DNA of 64,000 nt from an uncultured Eubacteriales bacterium (lineage in GTDB: Bacteria; Bacillota; Clostridia; Christensenellales; CAG-138), in assembly GCA_900546845.1 (NCBI GenBank), contig UREK01000001.1, forward strand, positions 186,001 through 250,000. Direction: 5' to 3'. Below are positions 24,519 to 32,579 of this stretch, piece after piece. The position numbers and the translations under genes are program-made. The notes under the pieces were generated by a model. It was given only the letters and a program-made list of their open reading frames with translations. It ran no database searches and was not told the DNA's origin. Numbering within the stretch: the stretch's first letter is position 1; each line of letters starts with the position of its first letter.

Positions 24519-26900
24519 CTACTCGGGGTATACCTCGCACGCGCGGCGCACGGATTCCATCGCGTCGCGCACGTAGAAATCCGCGCCGATGTCACGGGCG
24601 TATTCCTCCGTGAGCACCGCGCCGCCGCACATTACGAGGCAGCCGGGCGCCGCTTTGCGCAGCGCCTCGATGGTGCGCTTCATGCTGGGGGCGGTGGTGG
24701 TCATGAGCGCGGAAAGGCCCACGAGGCGCGCCTTGTGGGCGACGGCCGCTTCCACAATCGCCTCCGGCGGCACGTCCTTGCCGAGATCGACCACGCGGAA
24801 CTGATAGTTTTCAAGCAGCGCCTTTACGATGTTCTTGCCGATGTCGTGCACATCCCCCTGCACGGTGGCGACGACGACCGTCCCCCGGGCTGCGCCCGCC
24901 CCATCGCCCATCCGCGCGCGGATGACCGAGAAGGCAGCCTTCGCCGCTTCCGCGCACATGAGAAGCTGCGGCAGGAACAGCGTCCCGGCCTCAAAGCGAT
25001 CACCTGCCGCGTTGAGCGCGGGGATCATGGATTCCTCGATGACCGCAAGCGGCTCCTTTTGCTGGAGGTCCCGCTCCGCCGCCTCCTGCGCAACTTGGCG
25101 CAGACCCTTGAGCACCGCGTCATAAAGACTCATCTGCTGCTGCGCGGGGGCGCTTGCGGGCGCGGCGGAAGCGCCGCCGTAGGCCTTGATGTATGCGGCG
25201 CAGTTTTCGTCCGCGCCGAGCAGCGCCGTGCAGGCGCGCCCGGCCTCCAGCATGCCGGGGGCATGGGGGTTCAGGATCGCAGCGGAAAGCCCTGCGCCCA
25301 GGGCGAGCGCGAAAAAGTTCGCGTTGAGGTATGCCCGCGCGGGCAGGCCGAAGGAAACGTTGGAAACGCCCAGCGAGGTGCAAACGCCGAGCTCCTCATG
25401 CAGGCGGCGCACGCATTCGAGCGTGACGCGGCCGTTGCCGCTGCCGGAGCTGACGGTGAGCGTCAGCGGGTCAAACAGGAAATCGTGCGGCTTAAGACCG
25501 TATTCCGCGCCGCGGGCGAGGATGCGCCGGGCGATCGCCAGGCGGCCTTCCACATCCTCCGGGATGCCGCTTTCATCGAGCGTGAGCGCAACGACTACGC
25601 CGCCGTAGTGCGCCGCGAGCGGGAACACCGCCGCCATGCTGCTTTCCTTGCCGCTGACGGAGTTGATGATGGCCTTCCCATTGTAAACGCGCAGCGCCCG
25701 GGCGAGCGCCTCTGGATCCGCGGAATCGAGCTGAAGCGGGAGATCGGTCACGGCCTGGAGCTGCTCCGTGAGCGCGGTGAGCACGGCGGGCTCATCCAGT
25801 TCCGGCAGGCCGGCGTTCACGTCGAGCGCGTCCACGCCCTGTTCCTGCTGCAAAATGCCTTCGCGCAAAATAAGGTCGTAATCGCCATCCCGCAGCGCCT
25901 GCTTCATGCGCGGCTTGCCAGTGGGGTTGATGCGTTCGCCGATGAGCACGGGCTTGCCCTGGCCGAAGCAGACGGCCCGCGCATAGGAAGAAGCAACGGT
26001 GCGGCGCTTTTCCGTGACGGCCGGGGGCGTGAGCCCCGCGCACCGCGAAACGAGCGCGCGGATGTGCGCCGGGGTCGTGCCGCAGCAGCCGCCCACGAGG
26101 CTTGCGCCGCTGCGGACGCATTCCGCCAGCAACGCGGCGAATTCATCCGGACCCACGTCAAACACGGTCTCGCCGTCCACCTCCCGCGGGAGGCCCGCAT
26201 TGGGCTGGAGCAGGATGGGCAGGCTCGACGCGGTGCGCAATTCCTTCAGGAACGGGAGCATTTCGCGGGGACCGAGGCCGCAGTTGAGGCCAAGCGCGTC
26301 CACGTGGAGGCCCTCGAGCAGCGCGACGACGCTTGCGACGTCGCCGCCGGTGAGGAGTTTGCCGCGCCGGTCGAGCGTCACGGTGGCGCAGACAGGCAGG
26401 GTGGAGGCCTCCTTCGCGGCGAGCACGGCTGCCTTGAGCTCATAAGCGTCGGACATGGTTTCGATCAAAACGAGATTCGCGCCTGCCGCAGCGCCTGCTT
26501 CGATGCTTTCGCGGAACATGGCGTAAGCGTCCTCAAAGGCAAGGTCGCCCAAGGGCTTCAGCAGCTTGCCCGTGGGGCCGACGTCGAGCGCGACGAAGCG
26601 GGGCTTCCCGCCCGCGCGCGCGATTGCCGCCTGCGCGTTCCGCACGGCGGCCGTGGCAACCTCCGCAGCGCTGTAGCCGGTGCGCGCGAGCTTATGCGCC
26701 GTGCAGCCAAAGGTGTTGGTGGTGACGACGTCGCACCCGGCCGCAAGGTACGCCATGTGGATGGCGGTCACCTCGTCCGGATGGATAAGGTTCCAAACGT
26801 CCGGCGCTTCGCCCGCCGGGAGGCCCGCGCATTGCAGCATGGTACCCATTGCGCCGTCAAAAAACAGCAGTTGCTTTTGCAGCAGTTCCTGAAATTTCAT
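24519..26900 (-). CDS. metH: B12-dependent methionine synthase lacking the activation domain
   Basis: Transfers the methyl group of methyl-THF through cobalamin to homocysteine. The 793 residues hold a homocysteine domain (DGAMGTML at start, zinc ligands in NCGLGP and GGCCGTTP near 271), a pterin domain (IGERINPTG near 320), a cobalamin cap and the B12-binding domain with DVHDIGKNIV (His about 684). The reactivation domain present in enterobacterial MetH is absent here and is encoded by the next gene upstream. The start ATG at 26900 overlaps that gene's stop (ATGA). The gene order metF, activation, metH gives a complete methyl branch. No cobalamin or SAM riboswitch is recognisable. Confidence 0.95.
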   Translation of the reverse strand: MKFQELLQKQLLFFDGAMGTMLQCAGLPAGEAPDVWNLIHPDEVTAIHMAYLAAGCDVVTTNTFGCTAHKLARTGYSAAEVATAAVRNAQAAIARAGGKPRFVALDVGPTGKLLKPLGDLAFEDAYAMFRESIEAGAAAGANLVLIETMSDAYELKAAVLAAKEASTLPVCATVTLDRRGKLLTGGDVASVVALLEGLHVDALGLNCGLGPREMLPFLKELRTASSLPILLQPNAGLPREVDGETVFDVGPDEFAALLAECVRSGASLVGGCCGTTPAHIRALVSRCAGLTPPAVTEKRRTVASSYARAVCFGQGKPVLIGERINPTGKPRMKQALRDGDYDLILREGILQQEQGVDALDVNAGLPELDEPAVLTALTEQLQAVTDLPLQLDSADPEALARALRVYNGKAIINSVSGKESSMAAVFPLAAHYGGVVVALTLDESGIPEDVEGRLAIARRILARGAEYGLKPHDFLFDPLTLTVSSGSGNGRVTLECVRRLHEELGVCTSLGVSNVSFGLPARAYLNANFFALALGAGLSAAILNPHAPGMLEAGRACTALLGADENCAAYIKAYGGASAAPASAPAQQQMSLYDAVLKGLRQVAQEAAERDLQQKEPLAVIEESMIPALNAAGDRFEAGTLFLPQLLMCAEAAKAAFSVIRARMGDGAGAARGTVVVATVQGDVHDIGKNIVKALLENYQFRVVDLGKDVPPEAIVEAAVAHKARLVGLSALMTTTAPSMKRTIEALRKAAPGCLVMCGGAVLTEEYARDIGADFYVRDAMESVRRACEVYPE

Positions 26901-27544
26901 TCCTTGGGTTCCTTTCGGTATTCGCAGGAAAGATTGTCGCACTGGGCGCACTTATGCTGCGCGCAGGGCTGCTTTTCCGGGGAAAGGCCGATCACGGCCG
27001 TGATGGACTTGAGCGGCGTGAGCATGTGTGAATCCGTTTCGGCAAGGCCGAGCCGCCTGTCCGCCTGCAACGCGCAGAGAAGCTCCGTCTGATGTTCGAT
27101 GGAAAAACCGCCATACCCAGGCGAGAAGCGCGGGCGCAGAAAAAGCCCCTTCGGCGCGCATTCTGCCGCAAGGACGGCGCATGCGTCATCCGAAAAGCAT
27201 TCGAGCGCACTCGCGGCGCAGGCCTGCAGTGCGAATGCGCGCGCAACTTCGGTTCGGCTGAGCCGCGCCATCGCCCGGTCCACCTGCGCGCCGAGCGTCG
27301 CCGCAAACAGATACGCTTCCCGGCAGCCGGAAAGGCGCGCGGCAAGGGCGGGGGAATCGGCCGTGAACGCCTGGAGCGCCACGCGCGCGCCCACGACTTC
27401 CACCGGCACACGCAGGGCCGCATAGCGCGGTGCGGCGCATGCGTCGAGCTCATCCGCCGCTGCGCGCAGCAGCGCGAGCGTCTGCGCGTCCGGCGCGCCC
27501 TTCGCGCCGAGGTAGCACAGGGCCTCCTCCTCCCGGAACCTCAT
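26897..27544 (-). CDS. Stand-alone methionine synthase activation (AdoMet-binding) protein
   Basis: A 215-residue protein equivalent to the fourth module of classical MetH, which uses AdoMet to remethylate inactive cob(II)alamin. The key SAM-domain motif RPRFSPGYGGFSIEHQ, matching the R-x3-G-Y-x pattern, is present, followed by MLTPLKSITAVIGL, the family's SVSGL-like loop. A C-terminal Cys cluster (CAQHKCAQCDNLSCEYR) is typical of clostridial versions and may bind a metal or Fe-S cluster. ATGA overlaps on both sides couple metF to this gene and this gene to metH. Confidence 0.88.
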   Translation of the reverse strand: MRFREEEALCYLGAKGAPDAQTLALLRAAADELDACAAPRYAALRVPVEVVGARVALQAFTADSPALAARLSGCREAYLFAATLGAQVDRAMARLSRTEVARAFALQACAASALECFSDDACAVLAAECAPKGLFLRPRFSPGYGGFSIEHQTELLCALQADRRLGLAETDSHMLTPLKSITAVIGLSPEKQPCAQHKCAQCDNLSCEYRKEPKE

Positions 27545-28413
27545 GCTTTTTTCCCCAGGATGTGGGAGAGGTTTGCCATGATCCGTCCGGCGATGTCCGG
27601 CCGGTTCATGGTGTAAAGGTGCACGCCGCGCACGCCGTTTGCAACGAGGTCGATGATCTGCTCCGTTGCATAAGCGACGCCGGCCTCCTCCATGGAAGCG
27701 CTGTTATCCCCGAAACGGTCGAGGATGTTCTGGAAGCGCGGCGGCAGGGAAGTGCCGCTCAAATGGATGATGCGGGTCATCTGCTTTTTGTTGGTGACGG
27801 GCATGATGCCCGCGAGCACGGGGACGTTGATGCCCCTTGCGTAAAGTTTATAAAGAAAGCGGTAAAGCACGTTGTTGTCGAAGAACATCTGCGTGGTCAG
27901 GAAATCGCATCCGGCCTCCACTTTGCGTTTGAGGTTTGCGATGTCCTCCTCCTGGCAGGCGCTTTCCACGTGCCCCTCCGGGTAGCATGCGCCGCCGACG
28001 CAGAAACCGCCGTGCGCGCGGATCTCCGCCACAAGCTCGTTCGCGTGCTGGAAGCAGGCGTCGTCCGGCCTGGTTTCGCCTTCGGGCAGGTCGCCGCGCA
28101 GGGCGAGCACATTTTGCACACCGCTTTCCTGCATGGCGGCAAGCCGCGCGCCGATGTCCGCGCGCAAGGCGGAGACGCAGGTCAGATGCGCAAGGGCGGT
28201 GCAGCCCTGCTTCCCGATGTGGTGGGCCATGCGCAGCGTGTTGCGGGAGGTGCTGCCGCTCGCGCCGTAGGTGACGCTGATGAAATCGGGCTGGAGGCGC
28301 ACGGTCTGTTCCACGACTTCGTCCGCGCGGGCAAGGTCCGTCCCGGCCTTGGGCGGGAAAAGCTCGCAGGAAAACGTTACGGGTTTCGTTTGTAAAAGCT
28401 CCCGGATGAGCAT
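27541..28413 (-). CDS. metF: Methylenetetrahydrofolate reductase
   Basis: Reduces methylene-THF to methyl-THF, feeding MetH. The 290-residue TIM-barrel flavoprotein shows FSCELFPPK (catalytic Glu), SVTYGASGS, HLTCVSA, and NVLALRGDLP, followed by DFLTTQMFFDN. Length is standard for bacterial MetF. It is the first gene of the methionine operon and is coupled by ATGA to the activation gene. AAAGGAACC precedes the ATG. Confidence 0.95.
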   Translation of the reverse strand: MLIRELLQTKPVTFSCELFPPKAGTDLARADEVVEQTVRLQPDFISVTYGASGSTSRNTLRMAHHIGKQGCTALAHLTCVSALRADIGARLAAMQESGVQNVLALRGDLPEGETRPDDACFQHANELVAEIRAHGGFCVGGACYPEGHVESACQEEDIANLKRKVEAGCDFLTTQMFFDNNVLYRFLYKLYARGINVPVLAGIMPVTNKKQMTRIIHLSGTSLPPRFQNILDRFGDNSASMEEAGVAYATEQIIDLVANGVRGVHLYTMNRPDIAGRIMANLSHILGKKA

Positions 28414-28514
28414 AGTGGGGTTCCTTTCTGAAAACGAGGAATTTTTTGTGCCGCCAGGCGGCGCAACTCAACAAAAATCCTGCCCCGCATCCGCCAAGAC
28501 AGGTGTGAATTATA
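28414..28514 (-). promoter_or_regulatory. metF leader with -10 element and hairpin
   Basis: TATAAT on the minus strand (28509-28514); no good -35. Between it and the ATG lies a GC hairpin GCCGC/GCGGC (28450-28462) whose outer arms ATTTTTGTT and ACAAAAAAT can extend the stem. It is not a SAM-I, SAM-II or cobalamin riboswitch by inspection: no kink-turn and no B12 box. Confidence 0.45.
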
Positions 28515-28575
28515 TATAATATATGCTACTGCATGGCGCGCGGGCATGTCAAGGGATTTTGGCGCGATCCGGCGT

Positions 28576-28604
28576 TTGACCGGCGCTCCTGCGTCTGGTA
28601 TACT
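28576..28604 (+). promoter_or_regulatory. Promoter of the SDR gene at 28674
   Basis: TTGACC (28576-28581), 17-nt spacer, TATACT (28599-28604) preceded by TGG: a strong promoter with extended -10. Confidence 0.75.
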
Positions 28605-28673
28605 CGGCGCAGGGCATCGGGTTTTCCGGAATGATGCGCTATAAAAATAGGAGCGGCGGGGAGGAATTTAAAG

Positions 28674-29492
28674 ATGCGGACACGGATGAAGGGGAAAACG
28701 GTGTTGATTACCGGCGCGTCCAGCGGCATTGGCCGCGCGGCGGCGCTGGCCTTTGCGCGGGAGGGGGCTTCGCTTGCGCTCATTGCGCGCAACGCGGTGC
28801 GCTTGCAGGCGGTTGCGGAAGAGGCGCGCGCGTTTGGCGTGGAGGCGGAGGCGTACCTTGCGGATACAGCGGACCGGGCGCAGATTGAAGCGGCGGTTGC
28901 ATCCGCGCTCTCCCGCTTTGGGAAACTTGACGCCGCAATCTGCAACGCGGGGATTTACCTGCGCTGCCCGGCGAAGGACCTGACCATGGCGCAGATCCGC
29001 GCCATAATGGAGACGAACTTTTTCGGCACGCTCAACACTGCATACGCTGTTTTGCCGCATATGCTCGCGCAGGGCGCGGGCAGCATCGTGGCCACCTGCT
29101 CGATGGATGGGAAGAAGGGCGTGCCGCCGGACGCCGCCTACGCCGCCACGAAGTTTGCGCTCAACGGTTTCCTGCAGGTGCTCCGGCAGGAGCTGCGGGG
29201 CAGCGGCATACACGTGGGTACGATCTTCCCAAGCCGGACGGATACGCCGCAGATTGCGCATGTGGATTGCCCGGGGATCACGCCCAAGGCGGCGCCTTCC
29301 CTCGTTGCGAAGGCTATGGTGAAATGCGTGTTGAAACGCAAAAAGGAGATGCTCGTTCCATTTGGCCCCTGCAAGCTGCTCGTGCTGGCGGACGCGGTTT
29401 CGCCGAGCCTTGGGGATTGGATGGTGCGCGCTTTTCGGCTCGACGGGGTTGCGGCGCGGGAACCTGTCGTGCTGGAGGAAAGTTTGAAATAG
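28674..29492 (+). CDS. Short-chain dehydrogenase/reductase
   Basis: Classical SDR of 272 residues with TGASSGIG (13-20), NAG (about 90), and the catalytic Tyr and Lys in YAATK; the Ser precedes as ATCSMDG. The R-N after the second strand (IARNAVRL) suggests NADPH. The C-terminal part (LGDWMVRAFRLDG) is hydrophobic, as in membrane-associated reductases, so a lipid or ketoacyl-type substrate is possible. It is monocistronic: a strong promoter at 28576 and a perfect terminator at 29531-29560. The ATG at 28674 has GGAGG 9 nt upstream; ATG 28686 is an alternative. Confidence 0.85.
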   Translation: MRTRMKGKTVLITGASSGIGRAAALAFAREGASLALIARNAVRLQAVAEEARAFGVEAEAYLADTADRAQIEAAVASALSRFGKLDAAICNAGIYLRCPAKDLTMAQIRAIMETNFFGTLNTAYAVLPHMLAQGAGSIVATCSMDGKKGVPPDAAYAATKFALNGFLQVLRQELRGSGIHVGTIFPSRTDTPQIAHVDCPGITPKAAPSLVAKAMVKCVLKRKKEMLVPFGPCKLLVLADAVSPSLGDWMVRAFRLDGVAAREPVVLEESLK

Positions 29493-29530
29493 AAGGGGTC
29501 TCCCCAATCCCGCCATTGCAATCCTCCAAC

Positions 29531-29560
29531 AGTAAAAAGCACCCGAAGGTGCTTTTTACT
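29531..29560. terminator. Bidirectional intrinsic terminator after the SDR gene
   Basis: A perfect 13-bp stem AGTAAAAAGCACC/GGTGCTTTTTACT with CGAA loop and T-runs in both directions. It serves the SDR (+) and, beyond repeat C, the Nudix gene (-). Confidence 0.9.
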
Positions 29561-29749
29561 CAGCTTGTCAAAAAAGTCTCTCCGGGATTGTCAAGGGCCA
29601 CAGCCCTTGACTTTCAATCGCGAGCAGCGGCCTGTGCGGTGCGAGCGAAAAGCCTTGCACCGCAAACACGGAGCGCTGGCCGCGCCATCGGCGCAAACGC
29701 GATGTGCAATCCTCGATCAAGTGGCATCTGCCACTTGATCGACAGCCTG
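29561..29749 (-). repeat. Dispersed 3'-UTR element, copy C (~189 bp)
   Basis: Starts CAGCTTGTCAAAAA immediately after the terminator stem and ends GACAGCCTG. It shares with copy A the palindrome GTCAAGGGC/GCCCTTGAC, the GTGCGGTGCGAGCGAAAAGC block and the GGAGCGCTG-CCGCGCC block. It shares with copy B the GATCAAGTGGCA/TGCCACTTGATC palindrome (29715-29740). It lies between the Nudix stop (29837, minus) and the terminator. Confidence 0.85.
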
Positions 29750-29836
29750 AGCAGTGACCTGCTTTGATACGAAATGCACACCTCCTCGCCTTCTCGTTAA
29801 AAGGTTTGGGAATAATTAAGATGTGCACACAGATAT

Positions 29837-30301
29837 TTATTCTATGGATTCCGGGTCTCCCGCTTCTTCATTGCCGAGATACACTTCATATGGTTTTCTC
29901 TCACAAAAATTCATAATCTGCCGTCTTAGCTTTGAGGGATATAATTGCTGCAAATTTAGCGTAGAAATATCTAGCCATTCGACGCCGACTTGATTTGTAT
30001 CATTTTGGAGCACAGCGTGAGGGATCTCATTTATGAATTCACAGTGAAAAATCAGGTCGACTCGATGAAAACGCTCACCATGAACGCCTTCTACAACGAA
30101 AAGAAGTTCTTTACACTTTACATTGATACCTAATTCTTCCGATACTTCACGGCAAACTGCTTCCTGCAATGTTTCTTCAGGCTCTTGCCCACCACCGGGC
30201 ATAATGTACCATTCTTCGCCGGCATCTCTAATTTTGATCGCAGCCATTTTTCCATCTCTGATGATCAGTGCTTTGGCAGAGTTTCTGATTTTTCTTTCCA
30301 T
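29837..30301 (-). CDS. NUDIX hydrolase
   Basis: A 154-residue protein with an intact Nudix box GGGQEPEETLQEAVCREVSEELG (about 37-59), fitting G-x5-E-x7-R-E-U-x-E-E-x-G, so it should hydrolyse a nucleoside diphosphate linked to another moiety with Mg2+. The substrate cannot be told. Codon use is much more AT-rich than that of the neighbours, suggesting recent acquisition. It sits downstream of the tRNA operon terminator, and repeat C forms its 3' region. Confidence 0.88.
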   Translation of the reverse strand: MERKIRNSAKALIIRDGKMAAIKIRDAGEEWYIMPGGGQEPEETLQEAVCREVSEELGINVKCKELLFVVEGVHGERFHRVDLIFHCEFINEIPHAVLQNDTNQVGVEWLDISTLNLQQLYPSKLRRQIMNFCERKPYEVYLGNEEAGDPESIE

Positions 30302-30330
30302 GCGTTGCGTCCCCCACTATTTGTTCCCCA

Positions 30331-30388
30331 AAAACGAAAAACTGGACACCAATCATAATACCCATTGTATCATAATTGCTGTCCAGTT
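30331..30388 (-). terminator. Terminator of the six-tRNA operon
   Basis: A near-perfect 22-bp stem (AACTGGACA... with ...TGTCCAGTT, 30340-30388) followed on the minus strand by TTTTTCGTTTTT, beginning 2 nt after tRNA-Gly. Confidence 0.88.
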
Positions 30389-30389
30389 A

Positions 30390-30463
30390 TGGAGCGGGTA
30401 AAGGGACTCGAACCCTCTATCTCAGCTTGGAAGGCTAATGTGTTACCATTACACTATACCCGC
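30390..30463 (-). tRNA. tRNA-Gly (TCC)
   Basis: A 74-nt cloverleaf, acceptor GCGGGTA/TACCCGC, anticodon loop CTTCCAA with anticodon TCC, T-loop GGGTTCGAGTCCC, CCA encoded. Last tRNA of the operon. Confidence 0.95.
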
Positions 30464-30483
30464 GCGCCAAGGAGGTTGGAAAC

Positions 30484-30569
30484 TGGTGCGGGCGAAGAGA
30501 CTCGAACTCATACGCCTTGCGGCACCGGAACCTAAATCCGGCGCGTCTGCCAATTCCGCCACGCCCGCA
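30484..30569 (-). tRNA. tRNA-Leu (TAG)
   Basis: An 86-nt class II tRNA with a long variable arm (GTGCCGCAAGGCGTA), anticodon loop TTTAGGT with anticodon TAG, acceptor TGCGGGCG/CGCCCGCA region, CCA encoded. Confidence 0.95.
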
Positions 30570-30588
30570 TTCGCGCCGAATAAAAAAT

Positions 30589-30664
30589 TGGTGACCCGTC
30601 GGAGATTCGAACTCCGGACACCTTGATTAAAAGTCAAGTGCTCTACCGGCTGAGCTAACGGGTC
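30589..30664 (-). tRNA. tRNA-Lys (TTT)
   Basis: 76 nt; acceptor GACCCGT/ACGGGTC, anticodon stem CTTGA/TCAAG with loop CTTTTAA, anticodon TTT, CCA encoded. Confidence 0.95.
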
Positions 30665-30669
30665 AAATC

Positions 30670-30744
30670 TGGCTGGGGTGGCAGGATTTGAACCTACGAA
30701 TGCGGGAGTCAAAGTCCCGTGCCTTACCGCTTGGCGACACCCCA
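30670..30744 (-). tRNA. tRNA-Gln (TTG)
   Basis: 75 nt; acceptor TGGGGTG/CACCCCA, anticodon stem CGGGA/TCCCG with loop CTTTGAC, anticodon TTG, CCA encoded. Confidence 0.95.
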
Positions 30745-30772
30745 ACGACTCCGGCGCACCGCTGAACAAAAA

Positions 30773-30850
30773 TGGGGTGAGTGGTGGGAGTCGAACCCAC
30801 GACCTCCAGAGCCACAATCTGGCGTTCTAACCAACTGAACTACACCCACC
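30773..30850 (-). tRNA. tRNA-His (GTG)
   Basis: 78 nt including the extra 5' G(-1) opposite C73 that marks tRNA-His; anticodon loop ATTGTGG with anticodon GTG, CCA encoded. Confidence 0.95.
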
Positions 30851-30855
30851 ATAAC

Positions 30856-30932
30856 TGGCGCGCCCGCAGGGATTCGAACCCGGGACCTACGGCTTAGAAG
30901 GCCGTTGCTCTATCCTGCTGAGCTACAGGCGC
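30856..30932 (-). tRNA. tRNA-Arg (TCT)
   Basis: 77 nt; acceptor GCGCCTG/CGGGCGC, anticodon stem ACGGC/GCCGT with loop CTTCTAA, anticodon TCT, CCA encoded. First tRNA of the operon, 5 nt from tRNA-His. Confidence 0.95.
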
Positions 30933-31000
30933 ACATCCCTTTTCCAAAGCGCTTGCCGTATTCGGCGGGTCGGCAGCGGTGCTTCTGCCGACAATAATGT

Positions 31001-31029
31001 ATTTTAACAGAAAGGCGGGGGCCTGTCAA
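31001..31029 (-). promoter_or_regulatory. Promoter of the tRNA operon
   Basis: Consensus TTGACA (31024-31029), 17-nt spacer, TAAAAT (31001-31006). The leader before tRNA-Arg holds a hairpin TCGGCAG/CTGCCGA (30970-30991). Confidence 0.88.
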
Positions 31030-31079
31030 TGCGAAGATCGCAAATAATCCTCAGAAATTGGCCCCCGTTTTTTGGAGCT

Positions 31080-32579
31080 TCAAGTCCTGCTTTTCCAGGT
31101 CGTCGGCGAGAAGAGGAGGATGAGCGGGAAGATCTCCAGCCTGCCGATCAGCATGTCCGCGGTGAGTACGAGCTTGCTCAGCAGGGAAAAGTGGCTGAAG
31201 TTCCCCATCGGGCCGACGATGCTGAGGCCGGGCCCCACGTTCCCGATGCAGGTCAGCACCGAGGTGACGGTAGTTTCCATATCGTAATTTTCAATCGAAA
31301 TGCAGAGGATGGAAAGCAGGCACACGGCGATGAACGCAGTCATGTAAGCGAATACGCCGCGGATCACATGGTCGTCCAGCTGCTTGCCGTCCATGCAGAC
31401 GACCCTCACGGTACGGGGCCGGAGCATGCGCCGCATCTCGCCGGTGAGCGCCTTGGCGAGGATGATGACGCGCGCGACCTTGATGCCGCCGCCCGTCGAC
31501 CCCGCGCATGCGCCGATGATGATGAGCGCGATAAGGATCATGCGGGAGAATTCCGGCCAAAGGTTGAAATCCACCGTGGAGAAGCCCGTGGTCGTCATGA
31601 TGGAAGCGACCTGGAAGAAGCTGTGGTGGAAGGCATCGCCGAGGGATTGGCTCTGCGGCAGGATGTTGAACGCGATGAGCACCGTCGCGCCAAAAAGGAT
31701 GCCGAGATAGGCGCGCAACTCCTCGCTGCGCAGCGCCTGCGAGGCGCGCTTGCAGAGGATCAGGTAAAACACGTTGAAGTTCACGCCGAAAAGCACCATG
31801 AACACCGCGATCGTGGTTTGCAGATAATGGCTGCCGTAGGCTGCGATGCTCGCGTTTTTGATGGAAAAGCCGCCTGTGCCCGCCGTGCCGAACGCATGCA
31901 CGATGCTGTCGAACAGCGGCATGCCGCCCGCAAGCAGGAAGCCGATCATGATGACGGTGAGCGCGACGTAGATCGCGTAAAGCAGGCGCGCCGTGTGGCG
32001 CATGGTCGGCGTGAGCTTGCCGACGGAAGGCCCCGGGCTTTCCGCGCGCAGCAGGTGGAACGTCTCCCCGTTGCCCTTGGACATCGGGATGATCGCAAGC
32101 AGGAACACGAGCACGCCCATGCCGCCGATCCAGTGTGTGAAGGAACGCCAGTACAGCAGGCTCATGGGCAGCCCTTCGATCTCGGAGAGGATCGTTGCGC
32201 CGGTCGTAGTGAAGCCAGACACGGTCTCAAACCAGCAGTCGATGAAATGCGGGATCGCGCCGCTGAGGTAAAACGGCAGCGCGCCGAAAAGCGAGAGTGC
32301 GATCCAGCCAAGCGCGGTGATCACAAACCCTTCGCGGGCGTGGATGCCTTCGCCGGAGCGGGAGTTCTCCGCCTCGCGCCGGCGCTTCCAGAACGGGCCG
32401 CGGCGGCCAAGCGAAAGCAGCGCCATGCTGAGCACCGCAAGGATGAGGATGGTAATCCCGAGCGCCCTGAGCGATGCATGCTCGTGGCGGAACAGGGCAA
32501 TGAGCAGCGCGGGCACGAGCAGCACACCCTCGATCCGCAGCAGATGGCCGATGTAAAATCCGATGGCTCTGATGTTCAT
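31080..32579 (-). CDS. trkH: Trk potassium uptake system membrane protein TrkH/KtrB type
   Basis: Membrane channel subunit for K+ uptake. The 499 residues have about ten to twelve hydrophobic segments and the four filter-type loops characteristic of the Trk/Ktr family: TTTGATIL, GTAGTGGFS, TTTGFST and GNVGPGLS. The length and the N-terminal extension with DWFE-like CWFETVSGF place it with TrkH. The ATG at 32579 overlaps the trkA stop (ATGA), so channel and gating subunit are coupled. Confidence 0.93.
   Translation of the reverse strand: MNIRAIGFYIGHLLRIEGVLLVPALLIALFRHEHASLRALGITILILAVLSMALLSLGRRGPFWKRRREAENSRSGEGIHAREGFVITALGWIALSLFGALPFYLSGAIPHFIDCWFETVSGFTTTGATILSEIEGLPMSLLYWRSFTHWIGGMGVLVFLLAIIPMSKGNGETFHLLRAESPGPSVGKLTPTMRHTARLLYAIYVALTVIMIGFLLAGGMPLFDSIVHAFGTAGTGGFSIKNASIAAYGSHYLQTTIAVFMVLFGVNFNVFYLILCKRASQALRSEELRAYLGILFGATVLIAFNILPQSQSLGDAFHHSFFQVASIMTTTGFSTVDFNLWPEFSRMILIALIIIGACAGSTGGGIKVARVIILAKALTGEMRRMLRPRTVRVVCMDGKQLDDHVIRGVFAYMTAFIAVCLLSILCISIENYDMETTVTSVLTCIGNVGPGLSIVGPMGNFSHFSLLSKLVLTADMLIGRLEIFPLILLFSPTTWKSRT

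Noticed and set aside
24420..27092. 890-codon plus-strand open frame opposite metH
   Set aside because: Antisense shadow of metH with low-complexity Arg/Ala/His composition. The minus strand has clear MetH motifs and ATGA coupling.
28414..28530. SAM or cobalamin riboswitch before metF
   Set aside because: The leader is too short and lacks the kink-turn/pseudoknot sequences of SAM-I and the B12 box.
30390..30932. CRISPR-like array
   Set aside because: The regularly spaced units are six different tRNA genes; no direct repeats of 25-40 nt with spacers occur anywhere in the window.
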